Shown piece after piece: positions 1-14,712 of a DNA stretch of 64,000 nt. The notes below the pieces were generated by a model that did no database searches, was not told the origin of the DNA, and saw nothing but the letters and a program-made list of their open reading frames with translations. Source of the DNA: Mugil cephalus. Lineage: Eukaryota; Chordata; Actinopteri; Mugiliformes; Mugilidae. The stretch spans positions 11,460,616 to 11,524,615 of the forward strand of contig NC_061774.1 of NCBI RefSeq assembly GCF_022458985.1, in the 5' to 3' direction. Position 1 is the first letter of the stretch. Every line of letters begins with the position of its first letter. The translations under genes were made by a program, and so were the position numbers.

Positions 1-2169
1 AGAGCAATACTCCTATTAAAGTGTGTCATTACTGTACATATGTGCATTCAGCCTGCACCACCTTTTTTCCATTTAACTACCATTTAACTCTACCAGATTA
101 ACGTTGACTGGTTTTTCACCAAACAGTAGTTACTTAACCTTAATACAGTGAATGTAAATACATTTTGTTAATATATTTACTCTCACAGAGCCTTTTTATC
201 TCTGACCTTACTCTCTTGTGTATCTAGTTTGTATTTTACTGTCTTGTTGCTGCTGGCGGGCTGATGCTGTGTCACCGTTGCCATGGCAGCAGTCAGAGCA
301 CACACGCTTACATAATGTTCATTAGCAGGCCCAGATACTCTGCATATTGTCCAGCTCTCGTTCACTTTGATGTGTGTCTTTTTGTCTCAGGAGGATCCAG
401 CAGCTGGTTTACGGTGAACAGGGGGTTGAGTGTGGTTAGTGAAACCCTGCTATACAACCTCAAGATGTATAGTTGACCAATATCATCATCTCGTCACAAG
501 ACACAGATCTATTTACACACACATACAGAGTGTGGCACGCAACCACAGTGTGCGCACTTCCTTAAACCAGTGATGAACTGCCAACAGGCATCACTCCCTT
601 ATATGTGGGTGTAGCTTTAGCCTCGAGACACTAACCCCAAAGACCAGCGCAGGTCTTGAAACACATGACTTCTCTCTAAGCACAAGCAACTATAGGTTAA
701 CGGACAAAGATGTCGTTATGTGATATTTTCATAAAAACAGCAATGATTGAGTCTTTGTCACATGTGTTTGAAGCAATGTGGAAACATAAAGGCCATACTG
801 TTGATCTCCTTTATGGAGATATCATGTGGAGTGCATCACTTTGACCTCCAAAATATAGTCACTTCATCCAGGGGTCCGAGAGAACTTAAGCCAAATTTGA
901 GGATATTCTATCAAGACGTTATTGAAACATCCCATTCATTGGTACTGTTGGTATGTCACTAATATTACTCGGTGTTGGTAGAATATTTTCTAGAATATTT
1001 TATTCACCTCACCTCATATCATAGGGAAGGTCCACCAATTTGGCTCTGTTGGATTTCTGAAAGTCTAGCGTACCTTAGCATGCAGGCTGTAAGCAGACGA
1101 GGAACACCAGCTTTAGTTCTATAAACATACTAAAATAATTAGTCATTAAATATTTTATTAAATCAGTGTGAAACAAACGTGTAAACTAAGGTTGGTTCAC
1201 TGGGGTCGTGGCAGCAGATTATTTCTGTTGGTCGTCTTTCGATTGTCCCACAAATAAAATAGTGAATCACTGATTTTAATGTTCGCCTTTTGTAATGGTT
1301 AAGTGGGTTTCGTTATCTTTAAACAGACAGGCTCTTTCAAATTCTGTGATAAGTTAAGGCTTGAGGCCGTGGCTTAATATTTCTAAGACAGAAATTGTCT
1401 CATCTTACAGTGCAACAGTAAAAACAGGCTCATTTATTTCTTTTCTTTTTTTAGTTTGACACCACATTTGGATGCAAGAGCTCACCCCAAGATCAGGATC
1501 AATGTAAATTAATTAGCATTAATACTATGCTGGAGACTGAAGGTTTGGGTATTCAGACGGTTCAGTTTAGGTCACGAGTGAGTGTTTGAGTAGTTTTCCA
1601 GAAAGTGTCTATCTAAACTGATTTCATGTTCTCTGAAGTGATGTAAACATACGCGTTTCTGTATTTGCGTAACCGTCAGTCAAAGACTCAACATTCATGC
1701 CATCGGGGAAAGTGCCAACATCAGCAAGTTCTTGGGCAGTGAATGATCAGATGTCTTCATTTTCATGCTTTTTAAAAAATGAAGCCAAAATAGAGACAGA
1801 CCACGGGATCTCTTTCTCCATATCACTTCTTCTTTCTGAAAACTTTCTGAAAGAGAACGCTAGAGATGAGGCGCTACATATGACTTATGAGATCATTTGG
1901 TGACACCATCCCAAATAATGGGAGTGATTTTCCTAATAACAGGGTTCTGGTGATTATGTGTGGAATCCCTCAGAGACAAAACGGATTTGTGTAAAATTTA
2001 ATGACACCTGTGAACTAAATGGAACGCAGTGAATTGAACTGAATGTGAGGTTCAAGGTATTAAGTAATCAATGTGCTCTTGTCCTTCATGGGTTAAACAA
2101 ACGCCTGGTTAATGTTCAGGAGCACAGGCGCTCAGAAACTCCCCAAACCGAGGCCAGTGAGAGTCAGTC

Positions 2170-2197
2170 CTGCATGTAAGTACGTACTTACATGCAG
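2170..2197. repeat. 28-bp perfect palindrome
   Basis: The left half, CTGCATGTAAGTAC, is followed directly by its exact reverse complement with no spacer. It is not a simple AT or CA microsatellite. Function unknown; it may be a chance or slippage product or a remnant of a foldback element. Confidence 0.9.
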
Positions 2198-3287
2198 CGA
2201 ATAGTAAGGTCAGTTTTACTGTAGTTTGTGAGTGTACATCTTTATCGAGTGAATACCATAGAAGGCCTTAATGATCCTGAACAGGAAGAATACAATAAAG
2301 TTAGAAATATATGAACCGTCGATCAATTCATTTTAATCGCTATTTTCATTCCCTATTTGCAATATTTTGACGTTTTTTAAAATGAAGATTGCAAAGCTAA
2401 GGTGACAATTTTTACTGTTTAAATATGTGCAGCAACCCCTTCCTATAAATCACCCTTTATGGGATATGGGACTTCTGCATGTTCCAAGCTACGTACGGTC
2501 TTTTGTAGTAAAACGGTGCACAGTGTTTCCTCTTATTGATCTGCCCTGGAAAAACTGTACGACTTCAAGACTAAAACTAGAATAAGAAGATATCTTCTTG
2601 TTTTGTCTAAAGCCCCAGTGTTGAAGCCTAGATCTCATCAAGACCAGAGGAGGGGGGGATTGTAGCAAGCACACCATGTGGCAATATTCACATGGGTTCT
2701 TTGCTACTGTTTTGAAGACCATATCCTTTGAGCAAACGTAAATATCACTATAAAAATATAATAAGGCTTCTTGAATATTAGTTTATATAAGTTAATATTT
2801 CGTTTCATTTAAATAAATAAATCTATCCAAACATCTGTCAGCTGCTGCGGGTGAGTTCAACAGATACACTGTATGTAAAAGACGTTATCCTGGTTTCAGG
2901 CTGCTGTTAATGTAAAGCAGGAGCAGAAATTTCATTACTGTATGTTATATAATAATCTGACTTGGTGTTACGGGCAGTTCATTGCTGCTTGGTGCAGTAT
3001 CATCAAATCGCGGGCCAGCCTTGACAGTCTTCTGACAGTCCGTGCACTGAACTGTATCCCATGTTCACAGCCGTGCATCACGCCAGAAGAGTTTCAGATC
3101 TATTTAAGCACTACAGCCTTTTGATGTCTTTGCATGGGAGGATATACACTTACGTGGCGTTGTGATCTCCTACCGTGATGCCATTGTCCATAAAAATCCA
3201 CACATTGTTCGTTCTGAGTTTATGTCAGATGTATGGAGCTCCAGGGATGAGGGGAGGGTCCAGATGACGTCAAGGGAGAGGCACAAG

Positions 3288-3427
3288 AAAAAAAAAAAAA
3301 AAAAAAAAAAACTCTTTCTTCCCACTAAAGCTGCTCTGCTGCTCACATCCATATGTGAGTCGACGTATCTCCCCCAGGTCCAAATGCTCTAAAAAAATAA
3401 AATAAAATAAAATAAAATAAAATAAAT
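3288..3427. repeat. Poly(A) run and (AAAAT)n microsatellite
   Basis: A run of about 24 A residues at 3288-3311 and seven or so AAAAT units at 3391-3427. These are simple repeats. The open frames crossing them on both strands are low-complexity artefacts. Confidence 0.9.
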
Positions 3428-4289
3428 ATTACGCCTGGTTTAAGTTTGGATATTATATTTAAAATAAATAAATAAATTGCACCTGTTGGGATGGACTCAC
3501 CACGGGTTTCATAATTTAACATTAATTCATTCATTAATTAGTCTTACACACTACATCCAACTCTTCTGATAGGAAGAGCTCCATAATTAAATGTAGATGT
3601 AAAAGTAAATTAAAAGTAAAGCACATTCATTGTATACCGTATTTGGTCGTGCAACGTTATTTAACTGCTGCTGTGAAAAGAAGACGACACTTGGTCTTTT
3701 GGCGCCCCTGTGTGACAAAATATAACATTGCATTAACACATGTAAGTCAGTAATAGTGTTTCTCATGAATAAATACAGTGGGTCCGATAGCTGCGGTGGA
3801 ACCAATGGGTAAAGAAACGTATGTTACATAAGAATAAGAAAATGCTATAGTCTAAATAATATACAAATAATGCATACAATATAATATTAACAACTGAATA
3901 ATATATTTATGTATACAGTGTTTACATTTAGTTATACATGCATGGGTTCCATCTAAACTGTATAACACATTGGACTTAGAGCAAAATAATATAAGAACAA
4001 GAAAATTAAAATAATCAGTATATTTTTTTCTGAAACAACATTTCTATCTGAAATGGAGACCATTTGAGCTATTGTTCCACAACTTCCACTTAAGTAAAGA
4101 TACTGATCACTTCTCTTATGACCTCAGACCAATGGCATGATTAAATGTGAAGTCGAGATCCTTCCATGTGTTTCGCAAGAGGCTGGTCATGTCTTTTATG
4201 AGTTATACAGTTTCTATGATGTGGTCTCGGTCAGTGGGTGGGTGGGTGCAAGGATAAACTGATTAGGAAGACTGGCTCTGTCACTGGAT

Positions 4290-5090
4290 GCAGACAGGAG
4301 TCTTGGAAACTGGGGTAGAGAGGTGGACTCTGGACAAACTGTTATCAATCATGGATAACCCTTACCTCCGTCTCCACCATATACTGGACAGACAACGGAG
4401 AAGCTTCTTCAAAAGGCTCAGCAAACTTTGCACGCTACAGGAAGTCTATGCGTGGCATCTACGAAAATATTACGGATATTTTTAACAGAGCTACTATAGA
4501 ACCTGTAATTAGGTATGGAGTCTGACAGGAACCTGACAATTAAGCACAAATATCAGATCAACTCCCTGGTGGAGACTGCTTTTAAGATTATGGGGCTGCC
4601 TGCCCTACCCTCTACACAAGACCTGTTTGAGCAGGCTGCTATCAGGCAGACCAACAACACTCTGACTGACACGTCACATGTGCTCAGTTGAGAGTAAATT
4701 TTTTATTAAACCCGGGAAGAAGGTATAGGGTTCACCTCCTCAAACATAATCACCCTTATTCTCTTATCAATCAAGCTGATTAATGAGCGGCCAGGAGAGG
4801 ATGAACAGGAGGGGCAAAAGAGGCACAGGTGATATTTACAGGATGAATGTGGTATGTGTGTATTTTTTGAATGTTTCTATGTTTTTTATTGTTTTTTTTT
4901 GTTTGTTTGTTTGTTTGTTGTTGTTTTTTTGCATTGCCCTACAACACTGCCCTCTCATCCAAGACGTCCCGACAAATAAAGAAACCTTGAGCCTTGAACC
5001 TTTCTTGCCACAGGCCTTCAGTCTGTACAACTCCTCATCTGTCTACACACCTGGATTTATTCCATCACAGCAGCCAGTCAGAACATGATT
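4290..5090 (+). mobile_element. Two LINE ORF2 3' ends, one nested in the other
   Basis: Element A encodes a non-LTR retrotransposon C-terminal stretch (IMDNPYLRLHHILDRQ) from about 4340 up to a YRKS motif at 4435-4446. Its expected continuation, FLPQAFSLYNSSS, resumes at 5002. Between these lies element B (about 4447-5001). B encodes a different LINE C-terminus: TIEPVIRYG, then NLTIKHKYQINSLVETAFKI, then a decayed PGKK box. B ends in an AATAAAG and a TTGAGCCTTGAACC tail, as L2/CR1-type LINE 3' ends often do. Element A therefore inserted first and B landed in its coding end. Both are old and 5'-truncated, with in-frame stops in B. Family assignment to the L2/CR1 group is by motif resemblance only. 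Confidence 0.65.
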
Positions 5091-6779
5091 CATAGTCAAG
5101 GCTGAAGATTAAGATGAGTTGAATAGAGTCATGAAAAGAGACACCTTTAAGATCAGGCTTTAAAGCTGTCTTAGTTAGGCCTGACTCAGGTTTAAGCTCA
5201 ACAATGCTGTGTGCAAACATGTCAAATGTGTCTGCAGACCTGAAGAAGAATCCAGTTTCTTTCACCATATCGTTCAGAGAGTGGCGGCAGAATCTGTTGG
5301 GTCTTGTTCTTAGAAACTTAAATAAACAGGTAGTGCTGCTCAGTCATTCATGGGTTAACCCGTGCGCCCCTGAGATCGAAACGTTATGTTCAAACTTGCA
5401 TGGTTTCCCATGGATGGCTGGGAAAGTCATAAAAAAATGACTGACAGTTACTTCCTGTTCTCTGACATATGAAACACTTACACATATCCAGTTCACCTGA
5501 GGATCTTGGCTCAAGATCAATCCTTTATAATACCTCTGCTGTCTCAATGACAGACCCATGTTTTTTTCCTGACTTCATGTTAAAGCCAAACCCTCTGTAG
5601 CCTATAATCATTATGGATGCAATATGAGAAGTTAGTAACTAATGATTCACAAAGAACAAAGACGTCAATTCATGCTTTTCATCTTGTTGAAATGTTTCCC
5701 CCGAATGTGCTCTCCAACCAATTAAATAGTCATACACGGACATACATTAATTTCCTCAACGATAACCACTAATTTTAACTATTTTTTTGTCCTTAAAAGG
5801 AAGTTCAGAATATGACAAGAAAAGACACACACATCTTTAGGTAAGTGATAATGAATGGCAGGAGGCACAAACAATAATTTTAGATGCAGCTTCAATGAGC
5901 TACAATTTAACCCCACCCATGGAGATAAACACGCACACTCACTCTCGTTACGTGTCCCCTAACCATAACCTAATTGTAACCCTTATCCAAGAACAAGTTG
6001 AAACATTCAAAAAAGTTATGTGACCAAGAAAAAGGGCCTCTTCAGGCCAAAACGACACCACACTTCTTCTTTTTTTTCTTTGGTTTGGCGTCAAATCACC
6101 CGCATACGCACAGACACGCTGTTATCCATCGCAGTCTCAGTGTCTATAGTGTAAACGTACATCTAAATGTAAATAACTGCCTCTTTGTTTTCAGTACCAA
6201 GGCGGTCACATCCGAGGTGCAACCGATACAGAGATGTGGTTTTGTGATTGGGCCACAGGCAGGAGGGAGGCAGAGAGATACACAAGAAGGCGTTGACATA
6301 TTTATAGCCCCCCAAGATGTAGACAGAAGAGTGGAGAAGGAGATAATGACAGACAGAGTGGGAATAAAGATAGACATTTATTTTTAAAACCATCTGTTTT
6401 GCGTTGAATGAGCCGACCAACATCTAGTGTTTTGCTGGTTGGGTTGAGAAGCTACGCTAGGCTGGTTTAACCATGTTTCTACTTTATTTTGTATTTACGC
6501 AAAATTATGTTGTGGAAGACAAATTTAAAACAGAAACTTAGGAAAAAAAGATCAATTTCTGAGTTTTTTCATTTACGCATTGACTCCATTTGCTGGAAAG
6601 GAGACTTCTAATCTTAATTTTATAATACAGTGTAATAATCAAAAATTTACATTTCAGTACATTTCGGTACAGACTAGTTTATGATTTGTGATAACAGTAA
6701 CTTGAGGCAATGAATCTCTTAAGACTAAAAAGAGAGTAGAATCTTCAGATGCACTTGAGACTATATTTGATATGTAAGG
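5091..6779. other. Intergenic region, no gene seen
   Basis: Only short unrelated open frames. I recognise no exon, repeat family or regulatory element. Confidence 0.55.
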
Positions 6780-7425
6780 CTAACACTTTGCTCGGTATCT
6801 CCCATGACTAAGCTAACTGGGGGGATGAAGATGCTAACCACATTGTAAAGTCACACTCAGAGAAAAGGAAAACGACACTGACTGGACAGAATTTGTGGAT
6901 GTTTTGAATTTACATGATCCTTTTCTACAATAAATGTACTTTTATTCACAGTTCACAAATAAAATAGAAATACACATTTGCTAACTTGCTAATAGATAAA
7001 TGATTAAGTGACATACCACTCTCATATCTGTCCAACCAGCAGCTGGCTAGCTTAGCTTGGCTTATCTTAGCTTAGCTTAAGGTTGGTAAACTGGAAACAG
7101 TCTCTAAAAAAATAAACGTACATTGTGCCTTGCTTCGACATAGTAACATTTTCACTCCAGGAAGCCACTATAAAGAAATACTACAGCACTATCTTGTATG
7201 AAGTAAACAAAGGTGGTCTATGTCATCGTTTTAGAGGCACTGATTGGTGGATTTTGTTACTTTAAACCAAGCTAGGCTAGTTGATCCACCTCATTCCAGT
7301 TTTTGCTAAACTAAGATAACCAACTCACTGCTCAACGTTTATTTTTAGTGTAAAGACGTGAGAGTTGCTAATGATCTTTAAATAAATGTATTTCCAGAAA
7401 TGCTGAACTACTCCTTGGAATAGCA
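6780..7425. repeat. Degenerate teleost interspersed repeat
   Basis: The segment contains AGCTT-rich text (7045-7085) followed by AAACTGGAAACAG. About 300 bp later come ATTTCCAGAAATGCTGAACT and ACTCCTT. These phrases recall a very common fish interspersed repeat that ends in an AAATGTTGAACTATTCCTTTAA-like motif. Boundaries are approximate and family identity is from memory. It has no coding capacity and is probably an old non-autonomous copy. Confidence 0.4.
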
Positions 7426-7956
7426 CTCAACCAAACATCCCAGCTCTACAACACTGAATCAGTATTAACGCTTTACAGCGGAGGCAACATCTGTATTGTG
7501 TCTATATTTCATGTAAGAGAACAAGCGCGTATAATGGACTTCATGCCGGCACCCACGTGGGTACTGTGTGTGTGTGTGTACAAGACCGGTCTCCACAGCA
7601 GACGCAGCTGTCCAGCCCGTAGGACCGGGCCTGTGCCACTATGTCTATTTTAAGGAGCCTGTGTTGTTTAAAAGGTCAGATAAAGAAGCATAGGAATCCT
7701 CACAAAGCCGAAGGTGGGGGTGTTGGGCGAAGGGGGTGAAGGCAGACATCCACAAACCAACATACGCATCACAAACGCGGGGCAGTGCTGACAGAGAAGG
7801 GGAGAAAAGGGACAGGGAGGCAAAGTATAGTAGTGAGAAGTCGAGGCAGAGAGACATTAAGTAGGACTCCCACGAAGAGGCTTCACCTTTGACTGAATGA
7901 AAACTTTTTAGGAAAGGCAGAAGGGATCGTTTAAAACTCCTGCACACACATACAAC
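7426..7956. other. Upstream region of smtnl1
   Basis: No gene is seen. The stretch just before the smtnl1 ATG is purine-rich on the plus strand and probably includes the promoter and 5' UTR. I see no clear TATA box. Confidence 0.4.
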
Positions 7957-10913
<2,957 letters not shown>

Positions 10914-11178
10914 AAAAATACTGACAGCAAACAAGAAGACTGAACAGACCAAAGAGATTGTCGACGATACTGCAATGAGTAAGTCTTAGTTTGGTGTTGG
11001 CTGTCAAAGTAAAGAGGCACATCCAGGATGACTCTCAACTCAAATACTGTTAATGTGATGTGACAATATGTTTGAACTGTGTTGTGTTTTTTCATTCACT
11101 GCTGTGTTGTTTTTTCATGTTTGTCTTGAGCACATAATACAGAAAGTTCCTCTATTTGCTGTGTTTATGGAAAACATT

Positions 11179-11184
11179 AATAAA
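11179..11184 (+). terminator. Poly(A) signal of smtnl1
   Basis: AATAAA lies 266 bp after the smtnl1 stop codon, the first canonical signal in that stretch. It implies a 3' UTR of roughly 280 bp. Confidence 0.65.
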
Positions 11185-11210
11185 TTATGAACCTGTGAAT
11201 ATTACAATTA

Positions 11211-12050
11211 TTTGCACATGTTTTGTTTTTTTTTCCCCAAAAAAAGACATCTTACATTAATCCATTAAGGGAATGGATATGAAAAATGAAATCCTTCAAA
11301 TAGTATTAATTAACAATAATAATAATAATAATGAATGACCTGTACTTACATACGACATTCAGGTACTTGAATACTTCTACATACATTATGATTCAGAGGA
11401 AAATATTTCCTACAACATTACACTTATTTTACAGCTTTACTTACCCTTTAGGTTTTATACACAAAACATGACAAACTTATATAATATGATGTCTTCTGAC
11501 AAAAAGTTCCATTATACACAAGTACAACACTTATATGGGTTAAAAACTTGAGTAACTTTAGTGTTGATGCAGGGGTTTGACTTTTAATCTCAACACATCC
11601 TGCACCACAGAAAATAACATAAACACAAACTTTAAATAAATAAATAAATAAATAAATATAAAATCTAAAACATTCACAACAGATACAGAGGAGAAATAAA
11701 TTATTTCTAAATATATGTTAAATATAGAAAAAAAATCCACGTGAAGAACAAAGGGGCTGCTCTTTCTTGGGACAACTTTAAATTACAGTAGGTCTAATAA
11801 CTATTTCCTGATTGCTAATAATATCAGAGCCTGTGGTGACTAAATACCGTTGATCAACGCTGACCTCCTCACAGAGAAGTCGTGAACCAGGAAGACATCA
11901 CCCAGAACAGACTTCCTCCGCTTTCGAGGAATTACGGTAATCGGCGTCATGCTACCAGGAAGGCCATTGTGTTGTCTCTTTTGTAAGCTAACACACAGAC
12001 TGTGTTGCTCTTTCCCCCCAACACAATTCTCGACCTCAGCAAAGTGAAGC
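11211..12050. other. Intergenic spacer between smtnl1 and the zinc-finger gene
   Basis: AT-rich, with (AAT)n near 11310 and (AAAT)n near 11638-11657. The last 150 bp probably contain the 5' UTR and promoter of the zinc-finger gene. No TATA box is obvious. Confidence 0.45.
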
Positions 12051-14712
12051 ATGTCCACAAACATGCCTCCGGGCAGCCTGAATCTGGAGTCGCAGCTTTT
12101 GTCCATCATGGACGTGCTGGTGAAAGCGGCCGTGTCGGAAATCACGCAGCTCTTCTCGGAGAGCTCGACGTCTATCCGCCTGCATCTAACCCAGAGCCTG
12201 AAGGAAAACGAAGCCCTGAGGATGAGGATGAAGGTGATGAGGAGCGAGCTCTTCTCCCTTCGCCTACAGACCAGGACAAACCGACCGGCCAGCCGCTTTT
12301 CTCCTGTCAGAGCAAATATCACCAAACCACGACCCAGAGCACAAGGTAACGATACTTTAAAAAAACAACGCTCCTCTCCTGCAGGTCGGTTACATGAAAT
12401 TAAATACTTTCCATCTAAACCAAAACCAGTTTGATTTCAAAATGTGCTACAACGACGCCGGCTTTAATGAGTTCCATACGAGCTGAACATCTGCTCATCA
12501 ATTACAGCTGCTGTCACGTGCCACAGCGTCACTGATCCACTCCAGGTGATCGATTAGTTTATCACATGTGACGTCACTCACTTTTAATTTAGCAGTGACC
12601 AGTTTGAAAGTAGATTTATCTCCACATAGCTGTGTTTTACGTTTACGTGTGACTGTAAAACCTGAACAGTTTAACACTTTAATAGTTAAATTTTATGTCG
12701 AATTATATCTACCATGAATTGAAGAGTCTTTGCTTTAGTTTGGACTCAGATGACTTTTGTTAAATATATGTTTCATTTGAGTGAGATGGAATCAAAATGA
12801 AGACAAAAAGTTTTTAAACTTAATTTATCTAATATATACAGATTAGATGTTAATTTGCACATATTGTTTTTCTTTGTACCTGTACCTCTATTTCTTTATA
12901 AATTAAACTGGTGTAGTGTTAATATAATAAGCTTCCCTTTCATTCGCACTTGCCGGCTACAACAACTTTTAAATATTCTTATTTCATAGCATGGCCGCAG
13001 CTATTGGTCCCAACAAAACCATCAATGCAAATGCAGTGTTAAAAAAACATGCTCCATTGTCTGTTTGTGCATGTGTGTTTAGCGAGCTCAGCGCAATGCA
13101 ACTTAGGAAAATTATTGCAAATAGGCCAAAGCAGGCAAATTAAGAAAACGTCTTTGTTAGTTGCAACACTAGCAGCAAATAGTTCAATACAAGCAGCGCG
13201 AACGACAAAGGAAATGGCTCTGGTGATGCAAAGAAACATTTCCTTTGGCATTTGCGTTTCTTGCTTTGTGTTTGGTGGTGTGGTGCGTATTCACATTCGG
13301 TTGTGTTGAGTATTTGCAGCGTTTTGTCAAATCGAGGACGACGTTTTCTTAATTGGCTTGTGTTTCGTCTGTTCCTGTTTTCATAAGCTGCAGCGTGTTG
13401 ATCTCTCTCTGCCATCATATTTATGTTAATTTATTCACAGTTCTGTATTTCAGATCAGTAATAGATCAATCCTCTTCACACGCACAACAATGCTGATCGT
13501 CCATCTCTGCACCCACTGTGGTTCTGACTTCTACCACTGTGTCTTCTACTTTCCTCCTTCAGTTCTGCCTAAGCCGCCAGTTGCTCAAAAGACTGTTGTG
13601 GAAACCTCATCAATCACTCTGCAGTCAGAAAACAACTCCTCCTCTGCCACTCAAGTGCAGGTAAAATACACAATGGTGTATACTAACATGTAGGACACAA
13701 TGGTGTATACTAAAATGTTTTCTTCATCGGCTGCTTGTACTTATCTGTTCTTCTGTTAGTGTGCAGATGTGGAGAGTCCAGATGTCATTCTGATCAAAGA
13801 TGAAGATGATATTGGAGGATGTGGGCCGGATGTTGGTGAGAAGGGCTTTTTGATAGTGCATTTTTGTTTCTGAAAATATCGGAAGCTTTGCGCTGTACTT
13901 GCACCACCCTTAAACACCAAGTGTTTGTCTTTTCAGGTAAGGATGACTTTGGAAACCACAGTATGCAGGGTGGCGTCGCCACAGGGACCCAGAGTTTAGA
14001 GCCAGCTGTTTCCTCCTGCTCTGCGGGCGGTAACGAGGAACTGAGAATCGTGAGCGTTCACGGCCGGGGAGAAGGGCCCCTGCAGGAGGAGAGCGACACC
14101 CTCTTCTCTGCGTCTGAACTCCAGGCTTTTAGCTCTCTGTCGGACCACAACGTCGCCCACGACAGTCTCCTGAACTTCACCGCCGGTACGAACGACAGAG
14201 CACAGATGAGAGCGATGCAGGATAATGGTGTGGGACTGGCGAGAAACAACTCGCTTGAAAGAAACCAGTCTGCATTGAATCCTGTGTTAAAATCACCGGT
14301 AGTGGGAGGAGGTGACGGTCAAATGGGGCACCCCAGCCACATCAACGTCTTCCCTCACGGCGTCAACAAATCCCTGGACTGCAGCTTCTGTGGCAAGCGC
14401 TTCCTGAACCGCGAAGACCTGATCGTGCACCGCGCAAGCCACACCGGGGAGTCGCCGGTCACTTGCTCCCTGTGCTGCAAGTCCTTCGTCAACAAGACCA
14501 CACTGAGCATCCACATGCGCATTCACACCGGGGAGAAGCCGTACGCCTGCCCGCAGTGCGGCAAGCGCTTCACGCAGAACGGCAGCCTGAAGATCCACCT
14601 GAGGACTCACTCCGGAGAGAAGCCGTACACCTGCAATCAGTGCACCGCCAGCTTCAACAACCCCAGCAACCTGCGCAGGCACATGATCACGCACACGAAC
14701 GGGACGCTCTGA
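12051..14712 (+). CDS. C2H2 zinc-finger protein, 4 fingers, 4 exons
   Basis: Exons 12051-12345, 13563-13660, 13760-13835 and 13937-14712 join in frame to 414 aa. The N-terminal exon encodes a leucine-rich helical segment (about residues 10-75, e.g. [18 protein letters not shown]) that looks like a short coiled coil. Exon 3 carries a VILIKDEDD acidic motif common in fish zinc-finger proteins. The C-terminus has four adjacent C2H2 fingers (about residues 304-411), each with C-x2-C and H-x3-H spacing. Canonical TGEKPYAC-type linkers lie between fingers 2-3 and 3-4; the first linker is TGESPVTC. It is probably a nuclear sequence-specific DNA-binding protein. I cannot name an orthologue. There is no KRAB, SCAN, BTB or ZAD domain. 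Confidence 0.85.
13085..13410. repeat. Foldback (palindromic) element in zinc-finger gene intron 1
   Basis: Two arm pairs share one centre near 13246. The 15-bp AATTAAGAAAACGTC at 13138-13152 is exactly complementary to 13340-13354. The segment 13175-13192 is about 80% complementary to 13301-13317. A further perfect 11-bp pair lies at 13206-13216 and 13237-13247. No transposase is encoded. Outer limits are approximate; it could be a MITE-like foldback element. Confidence 0.55.

Larger units (their letters stand above)
1..4280. other. Intergenic region, no gene seen
   Basis: AT-rich DNA with only short open frames, none of which shows a recognisable domain or exon-like splice signals. It holds a 28-bp perfect palindrome at 2170-2197, a poly(A) run at 3288-3311 and an (AAAAT)n tract at 3391-3427. 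Nothing else is supported. Confidence 0.6.

Noticed and set aside
3685-3710. GGCGCCCCTGTGTG as a further CTCF-like site
   Set aside because: It departs from the core at several key positions (no CCAnnAG), so it was not counted with the others.
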